44,273 nt of DNA from Kiritimatiellia bacterium (GCA_028681135.1 JAQUJC010000022.1:1-44273); one strand, 5' to 3'; positions 33,188-43,602 are shown, counted from the stretch's first letter. Notes: generated from the sequence alone by a model not told the origin. Numbers and translations are program-made.

Positions 33188-36100
33188 TTAGTTGACGACG
33201 CCGATGGTGGTCAGGACAATGCCGTTTTGTTCGTGGGGGGTGTCGGCGTCGATGATCTGAAGGGGTTTGCGCTGCGTGGGAATCCAGACACCGGTTTTGA
33301 TGACATAGCGCCCCGGAGTGGTTGTCGGTGGCACCTGAATGTCATGATAGGCGGGGGCGAGGGTCGCTTCATCGGGGCGGCTGGTCCGGAGAAGGTCGAT
33401 CAGGCGTTGGTCGCCTTGAAAGGCGATCTCGTTTCCGCCTTCCGGGATGGCATGGAGCCAAACGGCTTGGTCAACCAAACGCCGGTGCAAGCGGTCCGGA
33501 TACCAGTGGGTGCGGAGAGCAAAAGACTCGCCTGCTTTGATGCGGCGCGCGGTGATCTGATAGCCGCGCAATTCCGCGCCCCCCGCAAACCGTGCGCGCA
33601 CCGTGTTGAACTCGCGAAAGGTAGCGAGTGCGTCATAGCGCTCGCGCAACGCAGCGAGGTCTGGCGCCAGGGCATCGCGTCCGCCCGGCAGCGCCAACAG
33701 GGCTTCAAGTGCTGGCTGGTTGCGGGATGACGCCCGCAGCGCGGCGTTCAGCATTCGGCGGGCTTTTGGGGCGTCTGCCGCTCGGGCCAGTTCGTCGCCG
33801 TAGCGCTGCAAGGGCATGTGCCAAAAGCGGTGCATGAGCGGAGTGTCCAGGGGCTCGTCGCGCATGAACGCGAGCAGTTGGCGGTAGCTATCGAGGGTGC
33901 GTTCATGGTCGGGCCGGATCGTGATGGACGTCACCGTCGGCGTGGGGTGGTCCGCCGCGATCGGCAAGCGCACTCGCAAGGTCAGCCAGCCGTCATCCGG
34001 CGCGACGGCAAACGAAGCCGTGTGCGGCCCGTCAGGCAGTGTGGGGGGGCGCAGGGTGTGCTGCTCAAGTGGACGGTCGAGGGCATCCCGCACCACTAAT
34101 TCGGCCGTGATAGTCGCGTCGAGACCGTCCAGGCGGCAGGTATAGAGCCCGGGCTCCAGCGCACAGGCCGGGAGGTGCAGGTCGAGGGTGGGGGGCAGGG
34201 AATTGTCTTCGTCGCGGACCCGTTTGGTTACGCGCCAATCGTCGGGGGTCCACGCCAGGCCGGGCAGTTGCTGCAAATAGGCGGAGGCAACGCCGTACTC
34301 CTCCAGCAGATGGATCGGCGTCGTGGTATCGACCGGGTTCTCCGACATCTCACCGCCGCCGGCCCGTGCGCAGATTTCCTGCATGATCCGATCACCACGC
34401 GGCCGGGCATCCCCCTCGTTGCCGGGCAGCCATGTGAGCGCCTCTGTGAAGTGAGCGGTGTTGAACAGGGCCCAGGCGCGATCCCGCGGAGACGTGAGTA
34501 ACGACACCCGGGCCTGGCCAAACCGCGCATGGGCCGCATAGCGGTAGATCAATCGTTGCGCACGAAAGAGGCGCATTGGCCGGGGATCATCGATGGGCAA
34601 CACCAGCGCGGCATCGGGATCGAGGCGGAGCGTGTGCTTGCGCCGCCCAAACGTCAGTTCCAGATGGGCGGGTTCCGCGCCGTTGCGGATCAGCCACGCG
34701 GCGGAAGGGAGGCGGTTGGTTGTGACGAGCGATCCGCGCAGGCCATGTTGTCCTGCGGACAGGTCGCGTGTGGCCGGGTGGCGGGTCCACCATGGCGCGG
34801 TGGCGTCGATGAGATTTTGAGGGTGTGGCGACGGCACCGGCTGGAACCCCGGGCGCAGGCCCATCTGATGCAGCACCGATGGGGCGGCGATAAAGAGGTG
34901 CTGCGGCCAGTTCCGGAAGGGATAGAGCTTTTCATCTTCCAGCACAAACGTATGGGCGTGCAACGCGTGCCGAGAAGGGCGGAAACGGGTGCGGTCTGAA
35001 AAGACATAGGCGTGACCGGTTACCGCCGGGGCGTCGCCGGCGATGGGCGCCTTGGACCAGTACTTTGATTTAAATGTGTACGGCGAAAACGTGAACGTGA
35101 ACGATTGGGGGACATTGTCGAGGGCCCACGAAAAGCCGAGGTGATTGGTGTCGTTGTGGCGGAAGAAAAACAATTCACGGTGGGCATGGCGCGCCAGATG
35201 GCCCAGCGCCAGAAACAGTAGCAAGACAGTGGCCGCGCGACGAATCCCTTTCAGTCTCACGCCGCCGCCACAGGCGAGGCGTTGAAGGGAAAAACCGGCC
35301 AGGAGCATGATGCCGGGGGTGGCCATCGTGTGATACACCACGTGAGCGAGCGGTTTTGTGGCGAGTCCGCCACCGATATAGGCCAGCGGCATCATGGCGA
35401 TGACCCAGATGGCGGCGCGTCGCCGGCCCACTGCCAGCGCCGCTAGCGCCGCCAGGGCCGGAATGAGGCCGACCCCATCGGCCAAAACGGGCATATTCAC
35501 GCTCATGCCCATGCGAAATCGCTGCAAGAGCGACAGGGCACGCATTTCTGAGGTCATGCCGAAGGAGGCCGTATGCCTGAAAAAATTGACGATGTCATTG
35601 AAGGCGGCCGCGGGGAAGACGAGCAGCGCGGGGGAGGTCAGAAGGATGCCGACACCCACCGCCAGTATCAACACCAGCCCATTGCGGAGGGACGCGGGTG
35701 AAAACAGGCGACGGTGTCGCGCATAATGCAGGATATGAGCCAGTCCGGCACTCCCAAGGGCGATACCGCCGTGGTATTTGCTGGAAAACGCGGCGGCGGC
35801 AAGGAGGCCGGCAGCCGTGTAGGAGGGCCAGGACGGTTTGTCGAGCAGACGCAGAGAAAAATACAGACTGGCCAGGCCTAAGAAGGCAGCGGTGCTGTCC
35901 CCATTGGCGTAATGGCACGCGATGATATCTGCCGGAGACAACAAAAGCAGGAGACCCGCGATGATGCCGGCCATCGGAGACAACCAGCGCCAGCCGATCA
36001 CGACCACCAGTAAAACGGCAGCCGCGGAAAGGATGGCATTGAGCAAGCGCGTGATGGCGTAGAGGGTTGTTTGCTGGGGGCGGTCCACGGATTCGGCCCA

Positions 36101-36466
36101 GCCGGTATGTCGAACCAGCGGGGTGGCGATCGTGTGATAGGCCCGGACCAGATACTCCACGAGGTGGCTGTTGAAGAGAGGATAGCCTTCGTAGTCGGGG
36201 ATGCCGACGACTGTGTAGTAATGGCCATCCAGAAACTGATCGACAGCTTGGACCTGTTTTCGGGTGTCGGGGTGATAGACGCGTCCCAGATTCAGATCAT
36301 GGGACAGGCCACAGGTGCGGAATGCCAGGGCGATGACAAAGAAGGTGAGCCCAATCACGAGCGCGGAACGCTGCCGGGTGATACCATGCGCCAGCCGAGC
36401 CAAAAACCGATGGGGGACGGGCCGAGGTTCCGACCTCTCTTCGCCACCGTTGTGCCCGGTTTTCAT
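33188..36466 (-). CDS. Large GT-C (GT39-like) membrane glycosyltransferase with C-terminal periplasmic region
   Basis: 1092 residues from ATG 36466. The first ~460 residues have about ten transmembrane helices in the GT-C pattern, with the first periplasmic loop carrying 'RVYHPDTRKQVQAVDQFLDG', whose acidic residue is the likely catalytic site, and 'ANGDSTAAFLGLASLYFSL', 'AAAFSSKYHGGIALG' as in PMT/GT39 proteins. Residues ~470-1092 are soluble and probably periplasmic, with beta-sandwich-like segments ('CALEPGLYTCRLDGLDATIT', 'GWLTLRVRLPI') and a final 'DLLRTSRPDEATLAPAYHDI' region. It should use a polyprenyl-phosphate sugar donor. The acceptor is unknown. The next gene is a nucleotide-sugar epimerase. 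Confidence 0.8.
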   Translation of the reverse strand: MKTGHNGGEERSEPRPVPHRFLARLAHGITRQRSALVIGLTFFVIALAFRTCGLSHDLNLGRVYHPDTRKQVQAVDQFLDGHYYTVVGIPDYEGYPLFNSHLVEYLVRAYHTIATPLVRHTGWAESVDRPQQTTLYAITRLLNAILSAAAVLLVVVIGWRWLSPMAGIIAGLLLLLSPADIIACHYANGDSTAAFLGLASLYFSLRLLDKPSWPSYTAAGLLAAAAFSSKYHGGIALGSAGLAHILHYARHRRLFSPASLRNGLVLILAVGVGILLTSPALLVFPAAAFNDIVNFFRHTASFGMTSEMRALSLLQRFRMGMSVNMPVLADGVGLIPALAALAALAVGRRRAAIWVIAMMPLAYIGGGLATKPLAHVVYHTMATPGIMLLAGFSLQRLACGGGVRLKGIRRAATVLLLFLALGHLARHAHRELFFFRHNDTNHLGFSWALDNVPQSFTFTFSPYTFKSKYWSKAPIAGDAPAVTGHAYVFSDRTRFRPSRHALHAHTFVLEDEKLYPFRNWPQHLFIAAPSVLHQMGLRPGFQPVPSPHPQNLIDATAPWWTRHPATRDLSAGQHGLRGSLVTTNRLPSAAWLIRNGAEPAHLELTFGRRKHTLRLDPDAALVLPIDDPRPMRLFRAQRLIYRYAAHARFGQARVSLLTSPRDRAWALFNTAHFTEALTWLPGNEGDARPRGDRIMQEICARAGGGEMSENPVDTTTPIHLLEEYGVASAYLQQLPGLAWTPDDWRVTKRVRDEDNSLPPTLDLHLPACALEPGLYTCRLDGLDATITAELVVRDALDRPLEQHTLRPPTLPDGPHTASFAVAPDDGWLTLRVRLPIAADHPTPTVTSITIRPDHERTLDSYRQLLAFMRDEPLDTPLMHRFWHMPLQRYGDELARAADAPKARRMLNAALRASSRNQPALEALLALPGGRDALAPDLAALRERYDALATFREFNTVRARFAGGAELRGYQITARRIKAGESFALRTHWYPDRLHRRLVDQAVWLHAIPEGGNEIAFQGDQRLIDLLRTSRPDEATLAPAYHDIQVPPTTTPGRYVIKTGVWIPTQRKPLQIIDADTPHEQNGIVLTTIGVVN

Positions 36467-36598
36467 GGCGTCAACACTCTCTGAGAGGCTATCAATAGTC
36501 AATAATTGAATCGGTGGAGACAACTCCTGCGGGCCGAGTGGGTTGGCGGGCTGGCGGCAGGAGCGACACGGGCGCAAAAAGCGCTGGGCAGGCCGGAT

Positions 36599-37771
36599 TC
36601 ACTCACGGGACGAGTTTGCGCGCGGGGGCGGGGCGCCGGGGAGCAGGGCGGTCCAGGCGAGCCAGAAGCAGGCGCAGATGGGGCCGAAGGGCAGGTAGCC
36701 GGTATAGCCCACAACAGGCATGGCGAAGAGTGGCCAGCGGTCGACATAGGGGACGGCGTAAGCCCAGCGCGGGGAGCTGAAGGCGTTCCAAAGCTCCCAG
36801 AAAAAGCCGCAAGCCAGAGCGGCATAGGCCAGGAGGAGGAGCGGCGACCAGTCGCCGCGCCGAACGGGGTCGAAGGGGGAGGGGACGCGGGCAAGGCCAA
36901 GGGCGCCGGCGACCAGGGCGAGGGGGGCCACCCAGGTCACAAAGAACAAGGGGTCGGGGAAGAGGGGTATCAACGGCAGCAGGACAACGCCGAGAAACGC
37001 AACGAGGGGCGCGGCGTGGGGCATGTGCCAGCGGGGACCGTTGCTAAAGCGGTGGCGCAGGGTAGGGAACGTGGCGAGCAGGTCGCGGATTTCGAAGATG
37101 GCGGGCAGGACGGTCGAGAAGCACAGCGAGGAGTAGACCAGATAATGAACAGGGCCGAAGTCCATCCGGTCGGGATACCACCAGTTTTGGACCGAGCGGT
37201 TGAGGAATTCGAAATACCACCACGACAGAGCGGAGAGGGGAAACATCAGGATGAATCGTGAGCGGGATGTCGTGGCGAGGGATGTTCCGCTGCGGCGGTA
37301 GACGAGTCCATCAAGAAAGAGGATGAACCCGAGCCAGAGCGGGAAAAAGGTATGCTGTTCGACGGGGCCGGGCAGGTCGATGCGTGACCACGCCAGGAAC
37401 CAAGAGACAGTCAATAGGAGGAGGCCCAGCCAGCCGTGGAGGGGGAGGGGGGGAAGGGATGAAGGAGGAAGGCTGGAGGCTGAAAAATTGGGAGGACTTG
37501 ATTCATTTGGTGCGTAAGGGCGTGGGGGTCCAGAAGAATTATCGGGGCTGAAGCCAAACCAGCGGGGGCGCAGCAGCAGCAGGACCGTGAAGAGCCCGAG
37601 GGCGGCAAACACCAGCCAGATGCCCATGTGAAACGGGGCATGCACGGGTTGGGTGGTGACCAGCGGCGGAAACGAAAAAAAGTCCTCCGAAAAACCGCGG
37701 AGGGCACTGCCTGCCAAGGGCAGGGCCGCCAGCAGCACCAAGGCGACTACGATGGGCCAGCGCTTCGTCAC
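36599..37771 (-). CDS. Unknown polytopic membrane protein
   Basis: 390 residues, GTG start at 37771 without a clear ribosome-binding site. About nine hydrophobic segments; a low-complexity Ser/Pro loop (about 78-112) interrupts the N-terminal part. The best marked motifs are 'ALSWWYFEFLNRSVQNWWY' and the near-terminal 'GFFWELWNAFSSPRWAYAVP' plus 'VVGYTGYLPFGP', which look like repeated W/Y-rich blocks and imply an internal duplication. I do not recognise a characterised family. It precedes the GT-C gene by 132 nt on the same strand, so an envelope or glycan function is possible. Confidence 0.65.
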   Translation of the reverse strand: MTKRWPIVVALVLLAALPLAGSALRGFSEDFFSFPPLVTTQPVHAPFHMGIWLVFAALGLFTVLLLLRPRWFGFSPDNSSGPPRPYAPNESSPPNFSASSLPPSSLPPLPLHGWLGLLLLTVSWFLAWSRIDLPGPVEQHTFFPLWLGFILFLDGLVYRRSGTSLATTSRSRFILMFPLSALSWWYFEFLNRSVQNWWYPDRMDFGPVHYLVYSSLCFSTVLPAIFEIRDLLATFPTLRHRFSNGPRWHMPHAAPLVAFLGVVLLPLIPLFPDPLFFVTWVAPLALVAGALGLARVPSPFDPVRRGDWSPLLLLAYAALACGFFWELWNAFSSPRWAYAVPYVDRWPLFAMPVVGYTGYLPFGPICACFWLAWTALLPGAPPPRANSSRE

Positions 37772-37861
37772 ATCTGTACCATACCGCCGTTGGCCGATTT
37801 GTAAAAGGTGGAAAGCACAGGGTAAACCGTTTTATTTTCCTGATTTCGTGTGATTCAGAGA

Positions 37862-38971
<1,110 letters not shown>

Positions 38972-38985
38972 AGGCGTCACCCTTG

Positions 38986-39022
38986 ACATTCCGCCGGGGC
39001 GCCGTCCCGGCGGAATGTTTTG
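38986..39022 (+). terminator. Intercistronic terminator-like hairpin between gapA and pgk
   Basis: A perfect 13-bp stem (38986-38998 with 39006-39018) and a 7-nt loop are followed by TTTTGT. The form is that of an intrinsic terminator with a short U-tract, so partial termination or 3'-end protection of gapA mRNA is expected. Confidence 0.75.
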
Positions 39023-39054
39023 TCTGCGACAGCCCGTATAACAGGAAATCCAAT

Positions 39055-40299
39055 ATGAACAAGAAGACCTTGAAGGATGTAGAACTGAATGGCAAACGCG
39101 TGGTGATGCGCGTGGATTTCAACGTGCCGATCAAGAGCGGGGTCATTGGCGATGATACGCGCGTGACCGCGGCGCTGCCATCCATTCGTTATATCCTGGA
39201 GCAGGGCGCGAGTCTGGTCTTGATGAGTCATTTGGGGCGTCCCAAAGGAACAGGCTTCGAAGCGGATTTCAGCTTGAAGCCGGTGGCGGAACACCTCGCG
39301 ACGCTGCTGGGCCAGCCGGTGGGGTTTGCGCCCGATTGCCAGGCGGCGGAAGCCGAGGTGGCCAACCTGAAGCCGGGCGAGGTTGTGCTGCTGGAAAATA
39401 CGCGCTTCTATAAGGAAGAACAAGCCAAGCTCAAAAAGGCCGACGACATGAGCGCTGACGAGTTCACGGCGCAGAAGGCCGCGCTGAAGGACAAGCAGAA
39501 GGCAATGGCGCAGAAATTGGCGTCGTATGGCGATTTGTTTGTGAATGATGCCTTTGGGACAGCGCACCGGGCGCATGCCTCGACGGCGGTGATTTGCCGC
39601 TATATCGGCATCAGCGTGGCGGGGTTTTTACTGGAAAAGGAAATCCAGTATTTAGGTAACGCGGTGGATCAACCGCAGCGGCCGTTTGTGGCGATTTTAG
39701 GCGGGGCCAAGGTGAGTGATAAGCTGGGGGTGGTGCAGAACCTGTTGGAGAAGGTGGACACGCTGATTATTGGCGGCGGGATGGCGTATACCTTTTTGAA
39801 GGCGCAGGGTCACGACGTGGGCGGTAGCCTGTGCGAGGTAGACCAATTGGATTACGCGCGTGCCATGATCGAGAAGGCCAAGGCCAACGGTAAACAGTTG
39901 CTGCTGCCGGTCGACAATGTCGCGGCGGACAAGTTCGATGCGGGCGCAGCGACCCAGGTGGTGGGTAATGACATCCCGGCGGGCTGGATGGCGCTGGATA
40001 TTGGGCCCAAGACGACGGAGCTGTTTGCGGCCGCGATTCAGGACGCCAAGACCGTGGTCTGGAATGGGCCGATGGGATGCTTTGAGATGACGCCTTTTGC
40101 GGCGGGAACGCTCGGCGTGTGCCAGGCGGTGGCCGCGAGCGGCGCAACCAGCATCATCGGTGGCGGCGATAGTGTCCGGGCGGTGAACGAGAGCGGCCTG
40201 GCGTCCAAGATGACGCACATCAGCACCGGTGGCGGTGCGAGCCTCGAATTTCTCGAGGGCAAGGATCTGCCGGGGGTGGCGGCGCTGAACGATAAATGA
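39055..40299 (+). CDS. pgk: Phosphoglycerate kinase
   Basis: 414 residues from ATG 39055 (AGGAAA upstream); an in-frame start at 38917 would run through gapA and the hairpin. '[12 protein letters not shown]' and 'SHLGRPKG' bind 3-phosphoglycerate, '[11 protein letters not shown]' and '[15 protein letters not shown]' are core motifs, '[15 protein letters not shown]' and '[13 protein letters not shown]' form the nucleotide domain and '[13 protein letters not shown]' the phosphate loop. It is slightly longer than usual because of a charged insert, '[20 protein letters not shown]', in the N-domain. It makes ATP from 1,3-bisphosphoglycerate. Confidence 0.98.
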   Translation: MNKKTLKDVELNGKRVVMRVDFNVPIKSGVIGDDTRVTAALPSIRYILEQGASLVLMSHLGRPKGTGFEADFSLKPVAEHLATLLGQPVGFAPDCQAAEAEVANLKPGEVVLLENTRFYKEEQAKLKKADDMSADEFTAQKAALKDKQKAMAQKLASYGDLFVNDAFGTAHRAHASTAVICRYIGISVAGFLLEKEIQYLGNAVDQPQRPFVAILGGAKVSDKLGVVQNLLEKVDTLIIGGGMAYTFLKAQGHDVGGSLCEVDQLDYARAMIEKAKANGKQLLLPVDNVAADKFDAGAATQVVGNDIPAGWMALDIGPKTTELFAAAIQDAKTVVWNGPMGCFEMTPFAAGTLGVCQAVAASGATSIIGGGDSVRAVNESGLASKMTHISTGGGASLEFLEGKDLPGVAALNDK

Positions 40300-40343
40300 T
40301 GAATGATTCACACTAGAATCGGTGTAACCCAAGAGGACGAGAC

Positions 40344-41099
40344 ATGCGTAAAAAGATTGTAGCCGGCAACTGGAAAATGAACATGACGACGGCGGAAGCG
40401 GCGTCGCTGGTGAATGCCCTGAAGGACGATTTGGCGAACTTCCGAGAAGTGGAAGTGGTGGTGTGTCCGCCTTTCACCGCGCTATCTACGGTGAGCGATC
40501 TGGTGCAAGGGACGCATTTGGATCTGGGGGCGCAGAACATGCACTGGGAAAAGAGCGGAGCCTATACGGGCGAAACCAGCGCGGAAATGCTGCGCGAACT
40601 CTATTGCCACTACGTGATTCTGGGGCACAGCGAACGTCGGCACTACTTTAGCGAGACCGATGCAATCGTCAATCGCAAGGCCCAGGCCGCACTGGCATCG
40701 AGTCTGCATCCGATTATCTGCGTGGGCGAGACGCTGCAGGAGCGCGAAGCCGGGCAGGTGGAGAGCGTGATTACCCGGCAAATTACCGGCAGTCTGGCGG
40801 GGTTGTCGGCGAAGGAACTGCTGGATTCAGTGATCGCCTATGAACCGGTCTGGGCGATTGGCACGGGCAAAACCGCGACCAGTGAGCAGGCACAGGACGT
40901 GCATGCGCTGATCCGCACAGTCGTGGCCAATATGCACGACGCGACCGTGGCCGATGGCGTGCGCATCCAGTATGGCGGCAGCGTTAAACCTGGCAATGCC
41001 AAGGAACTCTTTGGTATGCCGGACATTGATGGCGGACTGATTGGCGGGGCGGCATTGGATGCCAAGTCGTTCATTGACATTGTGCGCGCCGCAGTCTAG
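40344..41099 (+). CDS. tpiA: Triosephosphate isomerase
   Basis: 251 residues, full-length TIM. 'AGNWKMN' with catalytic Lys11, 'VILGHSERRHYF' with the electrophilic His, 'AYEPVWAIGTGKTAT' with the base Glu and loop 6, and 'IQYGGSVKPGNA' plus 'GGLIGGAALDA' phosphate grips. It interconverts dihydroxyacetone phosphate and glyceraldehyde 3-phosphate, completing the lower-glycolysis trio with gapA and pgk. GAGGA precedes the ATG; 44 nt separate it from pgk. Confidence 0.98.
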   Translation: MRKKIVAGNWKMNMTTAEAASLVNALKDDLANFREVEVVVCPPFTALSTVSDLVQGTHLDLGAQNMHWEKSGAYTGETSAEMLRELYCHYVILGHSERRHYFSETDAIVNRKAQAALASSLHPIICVGETLQEREAGQVESVITRQITGSLAGLSAKELLDSVIAYEPVWAIGTGKTATSEQAQDVHALIRTVVANMHDATVADGVRIQYGGSVKPGNAKELFGMPDIDGGLIGGAALDAKSFIDIVRAAV

Positions 41100-41136
41100 A
41101 ACGTAGGCCTTTTCAAGTTTCAGGAGTCAACCAGCC

Positions 41137-41703
41137 ATGCCCATTCTCATTAGTATTCTCTTGATTGTCGAAGTCGTTGCCGCCTTTTTGTTAATTGTGG
41201 TGATCTTGGCCCAGAAGTCGAAAGACCAGGGGTTGGGGATGGCCTTCGGTGGCGGAATGGGCGAGAGCCTTTTCGGCAGCCGGGCGGGAAATGTCCTGAC
41301 CCGCATGACCGTCGGCTTGGCGGTGACGTTCATGGTGACGACGATGCTGCTGGCCATTCTGTTTTCGCGTGGGTCGACCGCAGGCGGGTCCGTGATGGAT
41401 CGTGCGGACGCCGAAACCCCGGCGGCCTCGGCTCTGCCGACGCAAACGGCGCCGGCCGAGCTGCCGTCGGCCAGTGACCTGCCCCGGGACGTTCCGATGG
41501 ATCAGGCGAGTGCACCGGTGGTGATGCAGATGGATGACAGCGGCGACCTGACACCTGTGGACGCGGCGTCGGTTGAGGAGATCGCGGTCGACGATATGCC
41601 CGAGCCGGTTGTTTCCGAAACCGTGGATGCTCCTGCAGTGGAGGACGCTCCCGCGGCGGCCGAAGAACCTGCGCCACCGAAAGCATCCCCGGCACAAGAC
41701 TGA
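41137..41703 (+). CDS. secG: SecG preprotein translocase subunit with long acidic tail
   Basis: 188 residues; the SecG core is the first ~80: helix 1 'ISILLIVEVVAAFLLIVVIL', the cytosolic loop 'AQKSKDQGLGMAFGGGMG', 'ESLFGSRAGNVLTRMT' and helix 2 'VGLAVTFMVTTMLLAILF'. SecG assists SecYE in protein export. The remaining ~108 residues are an unstructured Ala/Pro/Asp/Glu-rich tail, much longer than in E. coli (110 residues in all); such tails occur in other phyla. Location after tpiA is common in bacteria. The stop overlaps the next start as ATGA-like TGATG. Confidence 0.92.
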   Translation: MPILISILLIVEVVAAFLLIVVILAQKSKDQGLGMAFGGGMGESLFGSRAGNVLTRMTVGLAVTFMVTTMLLAILFSRGSTAGGSVMDRADAETPAASALPTQTAPAELPSASDLPRDVPMDQASAPVVMQMDDSGDLTPVDAASVEEIAVDDMPEPVVSETVDAPAVEDAPAAAEEPAPPKASPAQD

Positions 41704-43475
41704 TGAAGTTGGCAGACCGGAGTGTCGCCCTGCGCATGGCCTGCGCAGGGCTTTTGCTTTTGGGGGGCATGGCGGGCGGGGGGGGGTGTCGAGGGCATGA
41801 GCGCCTGACGGACGACGGGCCGGGCATCCGGCAGACGACGGGCCGAATTCGGGGCTTTGATCCGGCGCATGCCAGCGACATGGCCTCGGTGCGGGCCACG
41901 GGCAAACTCTATGAGGGGCTGCTGCAATACGATTACTGGGCGCGGCCCTATCGGGTCGAGCCGCTGCTGGCGGTGGCCATGCCCGAGGTGTCGGCCGATG
42001 GCCGGGTGTGGCGCTTTCGCCTGCGCGAGGGGATTGAGTTTGCGGATGATCCGTGTTTTGTGGCTTACGAGGGGCGGGGACGGGAGGTGGTCGCGGGCGA
42101 TGTCGTCTATTCCATGCTCCGCATTGCCGACGTGAAAGTGGGCTCCGGCGGCTACTGGGCATTCCGGGGCCGTATTGAAGGCCTGGATGACTTCCGCGCA
42201 CGCAGCCAGGGCGAAGCGCCCACGGATTATGATGTCGAGGTGGCCGGGTTGCGCGCCACGGGGCGCTACGAACTGGAGATTCGGCTGACGGCCCCCTATC
42301 CGCAATTGCCGTGGGTGTTGGCCATGCCCTATGCCTTTGTTGTGCCGCGGGAGGCGGTGGAATTCTATGGAGCGGAATTTGTGAATCATCCGGTGGGCAC
42401 CGGGCCTTACGTGCTGGTGGCGGCGCGGCAAAACCACCGCTATGAGTACCGCGTCAATCCCAAATGGGTGACAACCAACCGGGTCGAGACGCTGGCACCG
42501 GACGCACCGACGCCAGATGCCGGGAAGCGGTTGCCGCTGACGCCGCGCATCGTTGATATGGTGGTGGGGGACCCCTCAACGGCCTGGCTGATGTTTTTGG
42601 CGGGCCAGCTCGATTGGGTGGATGTGAGCCGGGATCACTGGGACAGTATTCTCACCGCGGACCAAACGCTGCGGCCGGACCTGGCGGCGCGGGGCATCGT
42701 GCTGGAGCAGGCGCCGCAGTTGTCGGTCAGCTACACGGCCTTTAACATGGACGATCCCGTCGTGGGAACAAATCCAACATTGCGGCAGGCCTTGTCCTGC
42801 GCGTTCGATGCCCCGCAATGGCTGGCCTTTCAACAGGGACGAGTCGAAATGGCGACCGAACCGGTGCCGCCAGGCGTGGCTGGGCACGCGGGTGTCCCGC
42901 CGCCCTATGCCTTTGATCGTGAGCGCGCCCGCCGCCTGCTGGCAGAGGCGGGATATCCCGAGGGGCACGATCCGGCCACGGGACGGCGTCTGAAATTAAC
43001 GCTGGAACTGGGCTCCGCGGATAATCCCGAGGCGCGACAGGCGGCAGAGCTATTTGCCAGTTTTATGGCGCGCATCGGTGTGGTGGTAGAGTTGAGCTAC
43101 AACAATTGGCCGGCCTTTCTCCAGAAAATCGAACGCCGACAAGCCCAGATGTTCAGTTTGACCTGGGTGGGGGACTATCCCGACGCGCAGAATTTTTTGC
43201 AACTGTTTGCGAGCGAAAATGTGTCGCCGGGTCCCAACCGCGCGAATGTTGTGAATCCGGAGTTTGATCGGCTCTATCGGCAGATGGTGGCTTTGCCCGA
43301 ATCGCCGGAGCGCCAGGCGCTATGTCAACAAGCTGTGGCGGCGGTGATGGAGGATTGTCCGTGGATATTGACGGGCTATCCCGTAGCCGTCAGCGTGCGC
43401 CAGGCACGCCTGCACAATCGTATCCGCCATGATTTCCCCTGGGGCATGGAGAAATATTGGCGGGTGGACGAGTAG
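41703..43475 (+). CDS. Extracellular solute-binding protein, family 5 (peptide/oligopeptide type)
   Basis: 590 residues with a signal sequence; 'LLLLGGMAGGGGC' gives a plausible lipobox, Cys29. Family-5 (DppA/OppA) features: 'IRGFDPAHASDMASVRATGK', 'LYEGLLQYDY', 'VSADGRVWRFRLREGIEFAD', 'GTGPYVLVAARQNHRYEYRV', 'SCAFDAPQWLAFQQG', 'GYPEGHDP' and 'TWVGDYPDAQNFLQLFASEN'. It should bind peptides or similar ligands in the periplasm for an ABC importer, but no permease gene follows. The start overlaps secG; an intrinsic-terminator-like hairpin lies inside codons 9-20. Confidence 0.9.
   Translation: MKLADRSVALRMACAGLLLLGGMAGGGGCRGHERLTDDGPGIRQTTGRIRGFDPAHASDMASVRATGKLYEGLLQYDYWARPYRVEPLLAVAMPEVSADGRVWRFRLREGIEFADDPCFVAYEGRGREVVAGDVVYSMLRIADVKVGSGGYWAFRGRIEGLDDFRARSQGEAPTDYDVEVAGLRATGRYELEIRLTAPYPQLPWVLAMPYAFVVPREAVEFYGAEFVNHPVGTGPYVLVAARQNHRYEYRVNPKWVTTNRVETLAPDAPTPDAGKRLPLTPRIVDMVVGDPSTAWLMFLAGQLDWVDVSRDHWDSILTADQTLRPDLAARGIVLEQAPQLSVSYTAFNMDDPVVGTNPTLRQALSCAFDAPQWLAFQQGRVEMATEPVPPGVAGHAGVPPPYAFDRERARRLLAEAGYPEGHDPATGRRLKLTLELGSADNPEARQAAELFASFMARIGVVVELSYNNWPAFLQKIERRQAQMFSLTWVGDYPDAQNFLQLFASENVSPGPNRANVVNPEFDRLYRQMVALPESPERQALCQQAVAAVMEDCPWILTGYPVAVSVRQARLHNRIRHDFPWGMEKYWRVDE
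41727..41761 (+). terminator. Terminator-like hairpin inside the 5' end of the solute-binding gene
   Basis: Perfect 10-bp stem GCCCTGCGCA (41727-41736) / TGCGCAGGGC (41742-41751), 5-nt loop, then TTTTGCTTTT. It begins 24 nt after the ATG at 41703. It has the form of an intrinsic terminator or attenuator limiting expression beyond secG; ribosomes translating the signal peptide would prevent it from forming. Confidence 0.6.
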
Positions 43476-43503
43476 CGGTGCGGGGGCTGGTGGGGGGGGT
43501 AAT

Positions 43504-43590
43504 CCCCCGGGCTTGTCCCGGGGATGGTTAGGTTGGCGGTGCAGCTTGTATGGCTGCACAGCCTTAAGCACACCGGGGCAAGCCCGGTGG
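43504..43590. repeat. Dispersed palindromic repeat, GGGCAAGCCC type, with inner hairpin
   Basis: GGGCTTGTCCC-containing left arm (43504-43523) and GGGGCAAGCCC-containing right arm (43571-43590) flank a perfect GTGCAGC/GCTGCAC hairpin (43539-43559). The core is shared with 28774-28851. It fills the gap between the solute-binding gene and the converging dehydrogenase gene and may terminate both. Confidence 0.6.
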
Positions 43591-43602
43591 ATGGAGGGCC
43601 GA

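Noticed and set aside
36599-37771. Lycopene-cyclase-like similarity of the W/Y-rich membrane protein
   Set aside because: The resemblance is limited to general aromatic-rich membrane segments; no carotenoid genes are nearby and no key motif matches.
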